From contig NZ_JAGDYT010000001.1 of assembly GCF_049116555.1 (NCBI RefSeq), positions 496,001 through 560,000 of the forward strand: a stretch of DNA of 64,000 bases. The letters are read 5' to 3'. Positions 45,046-54,870 of the stretch are shown piece by piece (the first letter of the stretch is position 1; each line of letters starts with the position of its first letter). Position numbers and translations under genes: made by a program. Under the pieces are notes generated by a model, which was not told where the DNA came from, did not search any database, and saw only the letters and a program-made list of their open reading frames with translations. The stretch is from Maricaulis maris_C (GTDB lineage: Bacteria; Pseudomonadota; Alphaproteobacteria; Caulobacterales; Maricaulaceae).

Positions 45046-46343
45046 CAGTCCTGGTAAACCTCGCCGCCCTGCATCACAAAACCCATCTCGCGCAGCTCGG
45101 AGATATTCTCCAGCGGATTGCCGTCGACGGCGATGATGTCAGCCAGCTTTCCGGCCTCGATCGTACCGATATCGCCATCCATCTGCAGATGGCGCGAGGC
45201 ATTGATGGTGGCGGTGACGATGGCTTCCATCGGGCTCAGGCCCGCCTCGACGAGCAGCTCGAACTCGCGGGCATTGAGGCCGTGGCGTGAGACACCGCTA
45301 TCGGTACCAAAAGCGATGGAGACGCCGCCCTCATGGGCCCGGCGTGCCATGTCGAGCATGACCGGACCCACCTCGCGCGATTTGGCGCGCTGATTGTCGG
45401 TCATGAAGTCAGCCGTCTCGGCCAGTTCGGCCACAGTGGCGCCAGCAAGCACCGTCGGGACGAGATAGGCGCCATTGCGGCGCATCAGGCGGATGCTTTC
45501 GCGGTCAAGATAGGTGCCGTGCTCGATCGAATCGCCGCCGGCCTCGAGGAAGGAATTGATCCCGGTCACGCCATGGGCATGCGCGGTGACGCGGCGGCCC
45601 ATCATGTGCGCGGCCTCGACAATGGCCGCGAGCTCGTCATCGAAGAATTGCTGTTCAACGCCGGCTGCGGTGTCGGACAGGACACCACCGGTCGCGGTGA
45701 TCTTGATCACGTCGGCGCCGCCGCGGATCAGCGTGCGGACGGCCTCGCGGCATTGTGCCTCGCCATTGCAGGCGGTTTCGCTGGCGAACATGTGCAACAC
45801 GTCCAGCGAGAAACCATTGATGTCCGCATGACCGCCGGTCGGGGTCACTGCGGAACCGGCGACACGCATGCGCGGGCCCGGCACATCGCCGGCCGCGATG
45901 GCATCGCGCAGGGCGAGTGAAGCCTCAAAATTGCCGCCCACATCCTGCACGGTGGTGAAGCCGGCCATCAGCGTGGTGCGGGCATTGACCGCGCCGTCAA
46001 AGGCGAGATCGGAGGCCGACATGGTGAAGGCGTTGAAGCGCCGGCCCGGTCCGAGTTCCGACTGCAGATGGACATGGCTGTCGATGAAGCCGGGCATCAC
46101 GTAATCATCGGAAAGGTCGATGATGGTGGCCCCGTCCGGCGAGACATAACCGGCCTCGATTGCTTCAATCCGCTCGCCGCGGACCAGGATGGACTGCTCC
46201 ATGGCCGGGTCTTCGCCCGGTATGGCCAGCAACCAGCCGGCATGGATGACGGTCAGTGCGTCATCACCATTTTGGGCCAGGGCACTCGGCGCAAGTGTGG
46301 TGGTGGCGATCAGGGCGATCGCGGTCATGGCTGTCTTCAGCAT
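45045..46343 (-). CDS. Secreted amidohydrolase (imidazolonepropionase-like/Xaa-Pro dipeptidase type)
   Basis: The product has 432 residues with signal peptide MLKTAMTAIALIATTTLAPSALA. Metal ligands of the amidohydrolase barrel are visible: DSHVHL, the Lys in DVIKITATGG (likely carboxylated), TAHAHG, SIEHGTY and FGTDSGV. Periplasmic members with this pattern hydrolyse dipeptides such as Xaa-Pro or Xaa-Arg. It is translationally coupled with the downstream phosphotransferase gene. Confidence 0.9.
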   Translation of the reverse strand: MLKTAMTAIALIATTTLAPSALAQNGDDALTVIHAGWLLAIPGEDPAMEQSILVRGERIEAIEAGYVSPDGATIIDLSDDYVMPGFIDSHVHLQSELGPGRRFNAFTMSASDLAFDGAVNARTTLMAGFTTVQDVGGNFEASLALRDAIAAGDVPGPRMRVAGSAVTPTGGHADINGFSLDVLHMFASETACNGEAQCREAVRTLIRGGADVIKITATGGVLSDTAAGVEQQFFDDELAAIVEAAHMMGRRVTAHAHGVTGINSFLEAGGDSIEHGTYLDRESIRLMRRNGAYLVPTVLAGATVAELAETADFMTDNQRAKSREVGPVMLDMARRAHEGGVSIAFGTDSGVSRHGLNAREFELLVEAGLSPMEAIVTATINASRHLQMDGDIGTIEAGKLADIIAVDGNPLENISELREMGFVMQGGEVYQD

Positions 46344-46426
46344 CTCGTCTGCCTCCCCGCAAACATGTGTTTGCGCAAGAAGATGACGACCGGGCCCGCG
46401 AAGTCAAACGATGCGCGCGGCTTGTT

Positions 46427-47704
46427 CTAATGCGTCTTGAGCGCGCGCCAGGCGATATCGCGGCGACAGAAGCCTTCGGGCCAGTCGATCTCGTCGACGG
46501 CGGCATAGGCCCGGTCGACGGCGTAATGCAGCGTTTCACCGCTGGCCGTGACATTGAGCACCCGGCCGCCATTGGCCGTCCGTTCGCCGTCTGAATTGCG
46601 GGCCGTGCCGGCTTCGAAGACGACCACGCCTTCCATCTTGTTGGCCGCGTCGACCCCGCCAATGACGCTGCCCTTTTCGTAATTGCCCGGATAGCCGTTC
46701 GCCGCCATCACCACCGTGATCGCCGGCTCGGCGGTCCAGCTCAGGGCCGGCATGTCGGCCAGCTTGCCGGTCGCCGTGGCTTGCAGATAGGGCAGGATGT
46801 CAGTCTCGATCCGCATCATCAGGACCTGGCATTCCGGGTCGCCGAAACGGATATTGAACTCGACGACCTTGGGACCTTCGGCGGTCACCATCAATCCGGC
46901 AAAGAGAACGCCCTGGAAGGGTGAGCCTTCAGCGGCGAGACCGCGCGCAACGGGTTCGATGATCGTTTTCATCGCCGTCTCGATCAAAGCCGGTGTGGCG
47001 ATCGGAGCCGGGGAATAAGCGCCCATGCCGCCCGTATTCGGTCCGGAATCGCCTTCGCCCACGCGCTTGTGATCCTGGGCCGCGCCGCAATAAAGGACAT
47101 CCTCGCCATCGCACAGCGCGAAAATGGAGACTTCCTCGCCGGCCATGAATTCCTCGATCACCAGGGTGCGCGAAGCATCGCCGAACTTGCCGGAGAGGAA
47201 GGCATCAACCTCGTCCTCGGCTTCGGCACGGTCGGAAACGATGACCACGCCCTTGCCGGCCGCCAGCCCGTCTGCCTTGAGCACATAGGGCGGCTCGAAC
47301 TGGTCGAGGAAGGCCTTCGCCTCGGCGGCGTCGAAGAAAGTACCATAACGCGCGGAGGGGACATGGTGGCGCGCGTAGAAATCCTTGGCGAAGGCCTTGG
47401 AGGTTTCCAGCCGCGCGGCCAGTTTGGAGGGACCGAATGTGGCGATTCCGGCCTGCCGCAGCCGGTCGGCGAGACCGTCGCAGAGCGGATTTTCCGGTCC
47501 GACAACGACCAGGTCGACGGATTCGCGACGGGCCAGCTCCACCATGCCATCCAGATCTGCGACGGACATGTCGTGGCAGGTTGCCAGCTCGCTGATCGCG
47601 GCACTGCCCGGCGCGGCCAGGATCGACGTGACCGCGGGGCTCTGGGCAATCTTCCAGACAAGGGCGTGTTCGCGTCCGCCCGATCCAATCACCAGAACCT
47701 TCAT
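46427..47704 (-). CDS. purD: Phosphoribosylamine-glycine ligase
   Basis: The product has 425 residues. PurD features: MKVLVIGSGGREHALVWKIAQSP at the start, GPENPLCDGLADRLR, the ATP-grasp VLKADGLAAGKGVVI, and RFGDPECQVLM. It catalyses the second step of purine biosynthesis. It is a single gene on the minus strand, divergent from xseA across 127 bases. Confidence 0.97.
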   Translation of the reverse strand: MKVLVIGSGGREHALVWKIAQSPAVTSILAAPGSAAISELATCHDMSVADLDGMVELARRESVDLVVVGPENPLCDGLADRLRQAGIATFGPSKLAARLETSKAFAKDFYARHHVPSARYGTFFDAAEAKAFLDQFEPPYVLKADGLAAGKGVVIVSDRAEAEDEVDAFLSGKFGDASRTLVIEEFMAGEEVSIFALCDGEDVLYCGAAQDHKRVGEGDSGPNTGGMGAYSPAPIATPALIETAMKTIIEPVARGLAAEGSPFQGVLFAGLMVTAEGPKVVEFNIRFGDPECQVLMMRIETDILPYLQATATGKLADMPALSWTAEPAITVVMAANGYPGNYEKGSVIGGVDAANKMEGVVVFEAGTARNSDGERTANGGRVLNVTASGETLHYAVDRAYAAVDEIDWPEGFCRRDIAWRALKTH

Positions 47705-47831
47705 GTGAACCTCAATACGTCTAATCGGCCATGCCCGGGCACTGCCTAGCGCAATCGCCGGACAATCGCGAGTCTATCCGACCGCCTTCGGCCCGTTGCG
47801 GCAGTGAGCGATCCGATTTACCAGAGTCGTC

Positions 47832-49289
47832 ATGAACACGCCCGCCGGTAACATCCACGAATTCACGGTTTCAGAGCTCGCCGGTTCGCTCAAGCGAACG
47901 GTTGAGGACGCTTTCGGTCATGTCCGTGTCCGCGGCGAGCTGGGGCGGGTTGTCGTCGCCAAGTCCGGCCATGTCTATTTCGATGTGAAGGATGACAAGG
48001 CGGTCATTGCCTCGATCGCCTGGAAAGGGACGGCGCAGCGCTTCCGCTTCCGCCCGGAAGAGGGGCTGGAAGTTGTCATTGAGGGGCGGCTGTCGACCTA
48101 TCCGGGGCGCTCGCAATACCAGCTCATTGTCGAGAGCATGGAGCCCGCCGGGGCTGGCGCGCTCATGGCGCTTCTGGAAGAGCGCAAGAAGCAGCTGGCT
48201 GCGGAAGGTCTGTTCGAGCCGGCGCGCAAGAAAGCGATTCCCTTCCTGCCGACCACGATCGGTGTCGTGACCTCGCCGACCGGTGCGGTTATTCGCGATA
48301 TCCTGCATCGTCTGCGCGACCGCTTTCCGCGCCATGTCCTCCTGTGGCCGGTCCTGGTGCAGGGCGAGGGCGCAGCCCCGCAGATCGCCGAGGCCATTCG
48401 CGGCTTCAATGCTCTGCCAGACGGTGGCCCGGTGCCGCGCCCGGATGTGCTGATCGTCGCCCGCGGTGGCGGCTCGATCGAGGACCTCTGGGGTTTCAAC
48501 GAGGAAATCGTGGTGCGCGCCGCGGCGGAGAGCGAAATCCCGCTGATCTCGGCCGTTGGCCACGAGACCGATACCACGCTGATCGACTATGCCTCGGACC
48601 GTCGTGCGCCAACCCCGACTGGAGCGGCCGAGATGGCGGTGCCGGTCCGTGCGGAACTGAAGGCCGATCTCGATCAACTCGGCGGACGTCTCGTCTCCGC
48701 CCTGTCACGTCACATTGAGCGGCGGCGCACCGAATTGCGCTCGGCGGCCCGGGCGCTGCCAAGACCCGCCGCGCTGATGGAGCTCAAGCGTCAGCGCTTC
48801 GACATGGTCGCTGACAAGCTTGACCCGGCCCTGCTCAATCATGCCGCCGAGAAGCGCGGGCGTCTGCTGGTCCTTGCCGCAGGCCTGAAACCAGCGGCCC
48901 TGACGCGGGATCTGCGCCAGAAGCGCGAGCAATTGACAGAACGCGCCGATCGTTTGTCACCGGCGGCGGCGCGGGTCCGTCGGGACCGCAAACGCGAGCT
49001 GGACAATTGGGCCGCCCGCCTCGAATCCCTGTCGCACCAATCCGTCCTCAAGCGCGGTTTCGTCCTGGTGCGGGATCGCGCCGGCAAGCTGGTGCGGTCC
49101 GGCGCCGCGTTGATGGAGGGGGCCGGAATTGATCTCGTTTTCGCCGATGGCGAGCGAGCGGCGCGGATCGAAGGCGACCGCAAACCCTCCAAGCGCGCGC
49201 CGGAAACCCCGGCCCTGCCGAAAAAGTCCAAGCCGAAACCCAAGCCCCGCAGCAAGCCGGAGGCGGCAGGTCAGGGGCGGCTTTTCTGA
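47832..49289 (+). CDS. xseA: Exodeoxyribonuclease VII large subunit
   Basis: The product has 485 residues. The N-terminal OB-fold includes FTVSELAGSLKRTVEDAFGHVRVRGEL and SGHVYFDVKDDKAVI. The catalytic region has GVVTSPTGAVIRDILHRLRDRFP, VLIVARGGGSIEDLWGFNEE and SAVGHETDTTLIDYASDRRAPTPTGAAE. The small subunit gene xseB is not in the window. The C-terminal 30 residues are Lys/Pro-rich (KPKPRSK), probably disordered. Confidence 0.96.
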   Translation: MNTPAGNIHEFTVSELAGSLKRTVEDAFGHVRVRGELGRVVVAKSGHVYFDVKDDKAVIASIAWKGTAQRFRFRPEEGLEVVIEGRLSTYPGRSQYQLIVESMEPAGAGALMALLEERKKQLAAEGLFEPARKKAIPFLPTTIGVVTSPTGAVIRDILHRLRDRFPRHVLLWPVLVQGEGAAPQIAEAIRGFNALPDGGPVPRPDVLIVARGGGSIEDLWGFNEEIVVRAAAESEIPLISAVGHETDTTLIDYASDRRAPTPTGAAEMAVPVRAELKADLDQLGGRLVSALSRHIERRRTELRSAARALPRPAALMELKRQRFDMVADKLDPALLNHAAEKRGRLLVLAAGLKPAALTRDLRQKREQLTERADRLSPAAARVRRDRKRELDNWAARLESLSHQSVLKRGFVLVRDRAGKLVRSGAALMEGAGIDLVFADGERAARIEGDRKPSKRAPETPALPKKSKPKPKPRSKPEAAGQGRLF

Positions 49290-49338
49290 TGCGGGCCGGG
49301 CCTCCCGCTCGCGCGCAAACCCTGCTAGAGACAAATGC

Positions 49339-49569
49339 ATGAGTGATTTCAGTTTCGACAAGGACTTCCAGGGCGAAGCCATCCTGGAATTCGGCGACAG
49401 CGACTTCATCATCCTGAAGGCGGGCAGTTTTGTGCGTTGTGCGGTGAGCGGAGACCCGATCCAGCTCGACCAGCTGCGCTATTGGAATGTCGACGAGCAG
49501 GAAGCCTACAAGAACGTCCAGATCGCCAAGCAGCGCTGGATCGAGCTCAATTCGGAGCCGGGCAGATGA
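49339..49569 (+). CDS. DUF2093 domain protein
   Basis: The product has 76 residues, starting at the ATG that opens SDFSFDKDFQGEAILEFGDSDFIILKAGSFVRCAVSGDPI, followed by LDQLRYWNVDEQEAYKN. This short pattern is a small family found mainly in alphaproteobacteria (DUF2093), commonly located after xseA. Function unknown; probably cytosolic. It overlaps the peptidase gene by 4 bases (ATGA). Confidence 0.85.
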   Translation: MSDFSFDKDFQGEAILEFGDSDFIILKAGSFVRCAVSGDPIQLDQLRYWNVDEQEAYKNVQIAKQRWIELNSEPGR

Positions 49570-50486
49570 TCGGTTTCGCGCTCGCTTTCGCCCTGCAGTC
49601 CACTACGGCGCTGGTCGACGGCGCTGCGGATCCGATCGGCGATCTGATCGCCCAGAATGCGCCGGCGGCGCGTGAGCAGCAGGCTGATGACGACAGTCGC
49701 GCCATGGTCGCGATGCCGCCCAGTCAAAGATGCCGCGGCGAGTGGCGCGAGGGCAGTTTCCTTGTTTGCCAGACCGGGCCCGGCGAGCAGGTGTCATTGG
49801 ACGATATCTCCGCGCAAGCCGATTCTGACGGCTATGCTGTCCTGGCCATCCCGCGACAGGCGCCCGGTGAGATGACGCTGACGATGGCGCGCAGCCTCGG
49901 TGATCTCCAGGAGTCTGTGACCATCGCCCAGCGCGAATACAATCTCCAGCATGTCGACGGTGTGCCCCAGGCCACCGTCACGCCGGACCCCTCCACCCTG
50001 CCGCGGCGTCAGCGCGAATACGCGCAAAAGCAGGACGCCTTCAACTCGGTCTGGGACGGTCAGGGCTTCCTCGACGGTTTCATTCCGCCCGCCGAGGGCA
50101 TCACGACCGGCGTCTATGGCTCGGCACGGGTCTACAATAATGGCCATGAGGGCAGCCCACACTGGGGTCTGGACTGGGCCAATGAGGTCGGCACGCCGGT
50201 CCATGCACCGGCTGGCGGTCTGGTGACGCTGGCCGAGCCGGACATGTATTACGAGGGTGGTCTGATCTTCATCGATCATGGTCACGGGCTGGTTTCGGCC
50301 TTCCTGCACCTGTCCGGTGTCGAGGTCTCCGAGGGCGATATCGTCGAGCAGGGCCAGCTGATTGGCGCCATGGGCGCCGGCGGCCGGGCCACCGGCTCGC
50401 ACCTGGACTGGCGGGTAAAGCTGCGCAACCAGTTCTACGCCGATCCGCAAAGCCTGCTGGATCTGGATCTGAGTGAGCTGCGCTAG
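49566..50486 (+). CDS. M23 (LytM-type) peptidase
   Basis: The product has 306 residues with an N-terminal hydrophobic segment (MIGFALAFALQSTTALVDG) acting as signal. The C-terminal M23 domain has HWGLDWANEVGTPVHAPAGG (zinc ligands His and Asp), HGHGLVSAFLHL and GSHLDWRV. The last motif is HLD where many family members have HLH, which occurs in a subset of M23 peptidases. It would cut peptidoglycan cross-bridges or regulate amidases. It is translationally coupled with the DUF2093 gene. Confidence 0.88.
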   Translation: MIGFALAFALQSTTALVDGAADPIGDLIAQNAPAAREQQADDDSRAMVAMPPSQRCRGEWREGSFLVCQTGPGEQVSLDDISAQADSDGYAVLAIPRQAPGEMTLTMARSLGDLQESVTIAQREYNLQHVDGVPQATVTPDPSTLPRRQREYAQKQDAFNSVWDGQGFLDGFIPPAEGITTGVYGSARVYNNGHEGSPHWGLDWANEVGTPVHAPAGGLVTLAEPDMYYEGGLIFIDHGHGLVSAFLHLSGVEVSEGDIVEQGQLIGAMGAGGRATGSHLDWRVKLRNQFYADPQSLLDLDLSELR

Positions 50487-50563
50487 GCGGGCGGCTCGCG
50501 TCCCTCGGTCGGACCATAGCGCCGCGCGCGCAATCAGCCATACATCGCTTGTCAGCCAGCAGG

Positions 50564-50642
50564 CCGTATCCGGTTTTCAAGGTCAAGGGCCGCGCAGCGG
50601 CCGCTTCGCGGTTTCACCCTTGAGCTTGAAAACCGGATACGG
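50564..50642. repeat. Large inverted repeat (26-base arms)
   Basis: Arms 50564-50589 and 50617-50642 match at 25 of 26 positions in inverted orientation; the left begins CCGTATCCGGTTTTCAAG and the right ends CTTGAAAACCGGATACGG. The 27-base spacer contains further GC-rich self-complementary pieces. It lies in a 266-base gap between the M23 peptidase and the LpxL-like gene and is too large and too regular for an ordinary terminator. Confidence 0.8.
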
Positions 50643-50752
50643 TGACCTCTCGGCAAGCTGTTTATGGTGGGGTTTGCGCCAGGCGCGGACGTTTAGGGGC
50701 ACCATTGCAGATATCGCGGTTTTTCAGCGCATCAAATGGTGTGTGTCCCCGC

Positions 50753-51679
50753 CTATTCGGAGCCCTTGTAAACCGACTTCGCCCAACGCCGATGGACCCA
50801 GAACCATTGTTCCGGCGCCTGGCGGATTTCGCTTTCCACCCATTGATTGATCCGCGTCACCGTCTCGATGATGGCAGCGGTCTTGTCCGGATTGGTGGAG
50901 ATCTCGATCGGGTCATGGACCTCGACGCGGAAGCGGGCGCCGCCCATGCGCCGGATCGACAGCGGCAATAGCGGACAGCCATGGCGCATGGCGAGGCGCG
51001 TCGGGCCGGGCGCGGTCATCGACGGCAGGCCGAAGAAAGGCGCCTCGACACCATCATTCATCTTCTGGTCGTTCATCAGCGCCACGGCCTCGCCGGCCTT
51101 GAGCGCCTGCATCAGCGCCTTGGCCCCGTCGCCGCCCTTGGCGGTCAGCGTCTTGACCCCGTAGCCGACGCGCATGTCGGTGATGCGGCGGTCGATCAGC
51201 GGATTGTTGGCGGGCCGATAGGTGATGTGGCAGGGCAGGCCGGTCTGGCTGATCGCGGCGGCGCCGATTTCCCAGTTGGAGTGGTGCATCGAGATGATGA
51301 CCGCCGGTTTGCCGGCATCGCGCAACGCCTCGAACTTCTCGCGTCCGATGAACTCGACGCGCTCATTGAATTCCGGCCCTGAGAAGACGCCCAGATGCGG
51401 CATCTCGCCGGCCAGGCGCCCGAAATTCTCCCACATGCCGCCCAGCAGGCGTTCGATCTCGGGCGCAGCGGCGTCGGGGAAGCAACGTTGCATGTTGATG
51501 CGGGCGACCTTGTGGACCGGCATCAGGGGGCCGAGCCTGCGCAGGAGCTCACCGGCTGCGTCCGACGCCTTGTCGATCCCCTTGATCTTGTACCAGCCCG
51601 CATAGGCGTCCCAGGCGGCGGCTTCAAAGCGCCAGCCGAACCGGGTCATGGCAGAGGCGTTGCGTTGGGCTTCAATCAT
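50753..51679 (-). CDS. LpxL/HtrB-family lipid A acyltransferase
   Basis: The product has 308 residues. The acyltransferase motif HHSNWE (H-x4-E) follows PAVIISM, and later landmarks are LMNDQKMNDGVEAPFFG and TAPGPTRLAMRHGCPLLPLSIRR. A short hydrophobic N-terminal segment would place it at the inner membrane. It adds a secondary acyl chain to Kdo-lipid A or a close relative. It is the last gene of a minus-strand operon, 9 bases after lpxK. Confidence 0.9.
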   Translation of the reverse strand: MIEAQRNASAMTRFGWRFEAAAWDAYAGWYKIKGIDKASDAAGELLRRLGPLMPVHKVARINMQRCFPDAAAPEIERLLGGMWENFGRLAGEMPHLGVFSGPEFNERVEFIGREKFEALRDAGKPAVIISMHHSNWEIGAAAISQTGLPCHITYRPANNPLIDRRITDMRVGYGVKTLTAKGGDGAKALMQALKAGEAVALMNDQKMNDGVEAPFFGLPSMTAPGPTRLAMRHGCPLLPLSIRRMGGARFRVEVHDPIEISTNPDKTAAIIETVTRINQWVESEIRQAPEQWFWVHRRWAKSVYKGSE

Positions 51680-51688
51680 GAAACGGAT

Positions 51689-52702
51689 TTAACGAGCCTC
51701 GGGCGCGGCGTCCATGACGTCGCGCAACAGGCCGTCCAGAGCGCCGGGATTGGTGAAGGCAGCCCGGACCGGCCAGGCGGTGATGCGGTCGCGCGCGTCT
51801 TTCGGCAGGCGCACCCAATCCTTCTCGGTGGTAATGAGCCGGGCCCCATGGGCGAGGGCAAGGGCGTCGAGATGACGAAGGTCGGCCGTGCTGAAGGCGT
51901 GATGATCGCCGTAGACGGCGACTTCCGACAAATCACCGCCGGCCGCGACCAGCGCGTCGAAGAATTTCTGCGGGCGGCCAATGCCGGCAAAGGCAATCAG
52001 CTTGCCCGGTGGCGGCGGGGCTTCCGGTTCCAGCCAGGCGTGGAAGAGGGGGATTTCAAGATCGGCGAGGCCGAGGCGATTCCAGTCCGGTTCCCTGTCC
52101 GGACCGGGCATCATGACAATGACCGCATCGGCCCGCGCGAGACCCGTGCGGACCGGTTCGCGCAAAGGCCCCGCCGGAAACAGGCTACCGGGTCCCCAGC
52201 CGGTGACACCGTCAACAACGAGAATGGAGCAATCCTTGGCCAGGTCCGGGTTTTGATGGCCATCATCCATCAGCACGAGGTCGGCCTCGCCTTCGGCCTC
52301 GATGGCTCGGCCACCGGCGGCCCGGTCCCGGGAGATCCAGGCCGCACCGCTGCGGGCGAGCAGAAGCGGTTCGTCGCCTACCGCCTCGGCGCCGTGCTCA
52401 GCCGGTCTGACGCGCACCGGACCCGGTTCCGATCCGCCATAGCCGCGGGACAGGGATGCCGGGACATGGCCCATTTCGCTCACGCGTTGCATCAGGCTCT
52501 GGGTGATGGGTGTCTTGCCGGTGCCGCCGACGGTCAGATTGCCGACGCAAATCACTTTCGGGGCTATGCGCAACGGGTCTGCCCGCCTCAGGCGACGGGC
52601 CACGGTCCATGCATAAATCCAGCCCAGTGGCGCCAGCAGGGCCCGCGCCAGGGCGCCGGACCCGCGACCGCCATCAGTGCGCCAGAAAGCGGGCTCCTTC
52701 AT
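51689..52702 (-). CDS. lpxK: Tetraacyldisaccharide 4'-kinase
   Basis: The product has 337 residues. The P-loop ICVGNLTVGGTGKTPITQSL and LLLARSGAAWISRDRAAG, VLMDDGHQNPDLAKD motifs identify LpxK. A membrane-associated N-terminal segment precedes the P-loop. It phosphorylates the 4' position of lipid A disaccharide. It overlaps waaA by 4 bases. Confidence 0.95.
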   Translation of the reverse strand: MKEPAFWRTDGGRGSGALARALLAPLGWIYAWTVARRLRRADPLRIAPKVICVGNLTVGGTGKTPITQSLMQRVSEMGHVPASLSRGYGGSEPGPVRVRPAEHGAEAVGDEPLLLARSGAAWISRDRAAGGRAIEAEGEADLVLMDDGHQNPDLAKDCSILVVDGVTGWGPGSLFPAGPLREPVRTGLARADAVIVMMPGPDREPDWNRLGLADLEIPLFHAWLEPEAPPPPGKLIAFAGIGRPQKFFDALVAAGGDLSEVAVYGDHHAFSTADLRHLDALALAHGARLITTEKDWVRLPKDARDRITAWPVRAAFTNPGALDGLLRDVMDAAPEAR

Positions 52703-53994
52703 GACGTTGCCTCGCTGGCTGCGTCCGGAGCGAAAAGGCTGTGGAGCGCCGCGAGTGTCGTCTCCATCGCGCCGCCGGAAGCGGCGGCAATGGCGCGGTC
52801 TGCCATAGCCTTGCCGGGAGCCCGGCCCTGCCAGACCTGTTCCACCGCTTCGGACAGGGTCAGCGCGTCATCGACTTCCAGCATCGCGGCATGATCGCGA
52901 TAGGCGGTATAGATATCGTCGAAACTGTCGACATGCGGACCAGTGATCACGCAGGCGCCGGCCTGGCTGGCCTCGATCGGGTTATGGCCGCCAATACCGG
53001 CCCTGAGACTGCCGGCAATGAAGGCCGCCGGGGCAAGCGCAAACCAGAGCGGCATTTCGCCGAGCGTGTCGGCCAGCCACACCGTGTCCTGACCATCGGG
53101 CACTTCGCCCTTCGAGCGGCAAGCGAGATGAAAGCCGCGCGCGCGGACCAGATCGGCCAGCGCAGGAGCGCGTTCCGGGTGACGAGGCGCAAGTATCAAT
53201 AGCGCGCCGGGTTGGGTTTTGCGCACAAGCGCATGCGCACTCAGCACGGTCTCGTCCTCACCGGCATGGGTTGAGGCGGCGAGCCAGACGGGGCGGCCCG
53301 CCATGACGCTTCTCAGGCCGCTGAGCTCGCCGGCATCCGGCTCCGGCGCACGCGCCTCCAGCTTGAGATTGCCGGCCAGCACAATCTCGCGCCCGGTCAG
53401 GTCTTCCAGACCGTCGCGGGTGCGGGTGTCGGCCGCACCGATCCAGGCGAAGGTGTCGAGAAGGCTGCGGACCGCATCGCCGCGGCGGCGCCAGCGCGCA
53501 AGGGAGGCCGCATTCATGCGGGCATTGACGAGGGCCATCGGAATGGCGCGACGGCGCGCCTCGACCAACAGGTTCGGCCAGAGCTCGGACTCGGCGAAAA
53601 CACCAAGATCAGGCTGCCAGTGGTCGAGGAAGCGACGGACCGCGCCCGGCGTGTCGACGGGAATGTATTGGTGCTTGGCCTGCGGTGGCAGGCGCTTGGC
53701 CATCAGCTTGGCTGAGGTGACGGTGCCCGTGGTGACCAGGAATTCCAGCTCGGGGTCCGCGGCGGCCATGCGGTCAACGAGGGTGGCGAGGACCAGGCTT
53801 TCGCCGACACTGGCCCCGTGCAGCCAGATGAGGCGGCCTTCCGGTCGTCGTATCTGTGGTCGCCCGAGGCGTTCATGGCGCCGCTCCGGATCTTCTTTCC
53901 CCGCGCGGGCGCGGCGGTCGAGAATGACAGGCAGGAGGGGCGCGGCGAGCCCGGTCAGCGCGCGATAGGCCCTGATTGAGGCCGGCAGGTTCAC
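52699..53994 (-). CDS. waaA: 3-deoxy-D-manno-octulosonic acid transferase
   Basis: The product has 431 residues. KdtA/WaaA features: IWLHGASVGESLVLATLVDRM, VTTGTVTSAKLMAKRLP, YIPVDTPGAVRRFLDHWQPDLGVFAESELWPNLL and GIGGHNPIEASQAG. It transfers Kdo to lipid IVA. It lies between the DUF374 gene and lpxK, overlapping both by 4 bases. Confidence 0.96.
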   Translation of the reverse strand: MNLPASIRAYRALTGLAAPLLPVILDRRARAGKEDPERRHERLGRPQIRRPEGRLIWLHGASVGESLVLATLVDRMAAADPELEFLVTTGTVTSAKLMAKRLPPQAKHQYIPVDTPGAVRRFLDHWQPDLGVFAESELWPNLLVEARRRAIPMALVNARMNAASLARWRRRGDAVRSLLDTFAWIGAADTRTRDGLEDLTGREIVLAGNLKLEARAPEPDAGELSGLRSVMAGRPVWLAASTHAGEDETVLSAHALVRKTQPGALLILAPRHPERAPALADLVRARGFHLACRSKGEVPDGQDTVWLADTLGEMPLWFALAPAAFIAGSLRAGIGGHNPIEASQAGACVITGPHVDSFDDIYTAYRDHAAMLEVDDALTLSEAVEQVWQGRAPGKAMADRAIAAASGGAMETTLAALHSLFAPDAASEATS

Positions 53995-54767
53995 GCTGAC
54001 GCCCCGCTCGCTCCGCTCGTGCTGGCTTTGCCGGTGCCCGGGCGATGCTTGGAATCGGGTTCGATGATCTCGCCGCCGACCGCTTCATCGGCCTCGCGTG
54101 TCAGCGAATTGAGCTGGGTTTCCAGATTGAGTCGCGCGGCTTCGAGCTCCGCCGCGTCGGCTTGCTTGCTGACATAGATGGGTTCGCCCCAGATGATCAC
54201 GCCACGGGTGAAAAGATGCGGCAGGCAATGATGGTCCCAGGCCTTGCGCAGCACTGTCTTGCGCCGGGTCGACCAGGTGAAGGGCAGGATGGGTACTCCG
54301 GTGTCACGGGCCATGCGCACCGCCCCGAAGCCGGCGCGCATGCGGGGGCCGCGCGGTCCGTCCGGCGTCACGGCACCGCAGCCGCCGGCATTGAGATGAT
54401 TGACCATGGCGCGGTAGGCGGCTTCGCCGCCCTTGGCCGCGCCCGGCTTGTTGGGATTGCGCGAGGAGCCGCGGACCACACCCACCTTGTACCAGCGCGC
54501 CAGTCGGGACCCGATTTCCCCTTCGCGGGAGCGTGAGGCTAGCGCGACCATGCGCTCCTTCTGGCGGGCCCAGCCCTCCAGCGCCATCAGGACGCGTCCA
54601 TGCCAGACACAGCCGAGGATGGATTTGCGCTCATCCCAGACAGACTCGACGAAATCAGCGTTGCGAACTTCCCAGCGAACGGTGCGCCGCGCCAGCTCCA
54701 GATAGAGCAGGACGAAGAAGGCAAGGACTTCCTGGGCCCAGGGCCGGGAGAGCAGACGTTTGGTCAT
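53991..54767 (-). CDS. DUF374 lysophospholipid acyltransferase-like protein
   Basis: The product has 258 residues from the ATG chosen at MTKRLLSRPWAQEVLAFFVLLYLELARR; earlier in-frame ATGs exist and the strong GGAGGTGA lies slightly far upstream, so the start is uncertain. CVWHGRVLMALEGW is the DUF374 counterpart of the acyltransferase HX4D region, and VRGSSRNPNKPGAAKGGEAAYRAM and TPDGPRGPRMRAG follow. Such proteins sit next to waaA in alphaproteobacteria and are thought to acylate lipid A/phospholipid precursors. It overlaps waaA by 4 bases and has a Ser/Gly/Ala C-terminal tail. Confidence 0.85.
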   Translation of the reverse strand: MTKRLLSRPWAQEVLAFFVLLYLELARRTVRWEVRNADFVESVWDERKSILGCVWHGRVLMALEGWARQKERMVALASRSREGEIGSRLARWYKVGVVRGSSRNPNKPGAAKGGEAAYRAMVNHLNAGGCGAVTPDGPRGPRMRAGFGAVRMARDTGVPILPFTWSTRRKTVLRKAWDHHCLPHLFTRGVIIWGEPIYVSKQADAAELEAARLNLETQLNSLTREADEAVGGEIIEPDSKHRPGTGKASTSGASGASA

Positions 54768-54870
54768 GACAGACCCTAGCTCACCTCCATGGCGCAAAAG
54801 GTCAAGCATGGCGAGCGGTTGCGTCATCGCCGAGACCGGCCTAAATGCGCAGCCAGATGAAAGGCCCAGC

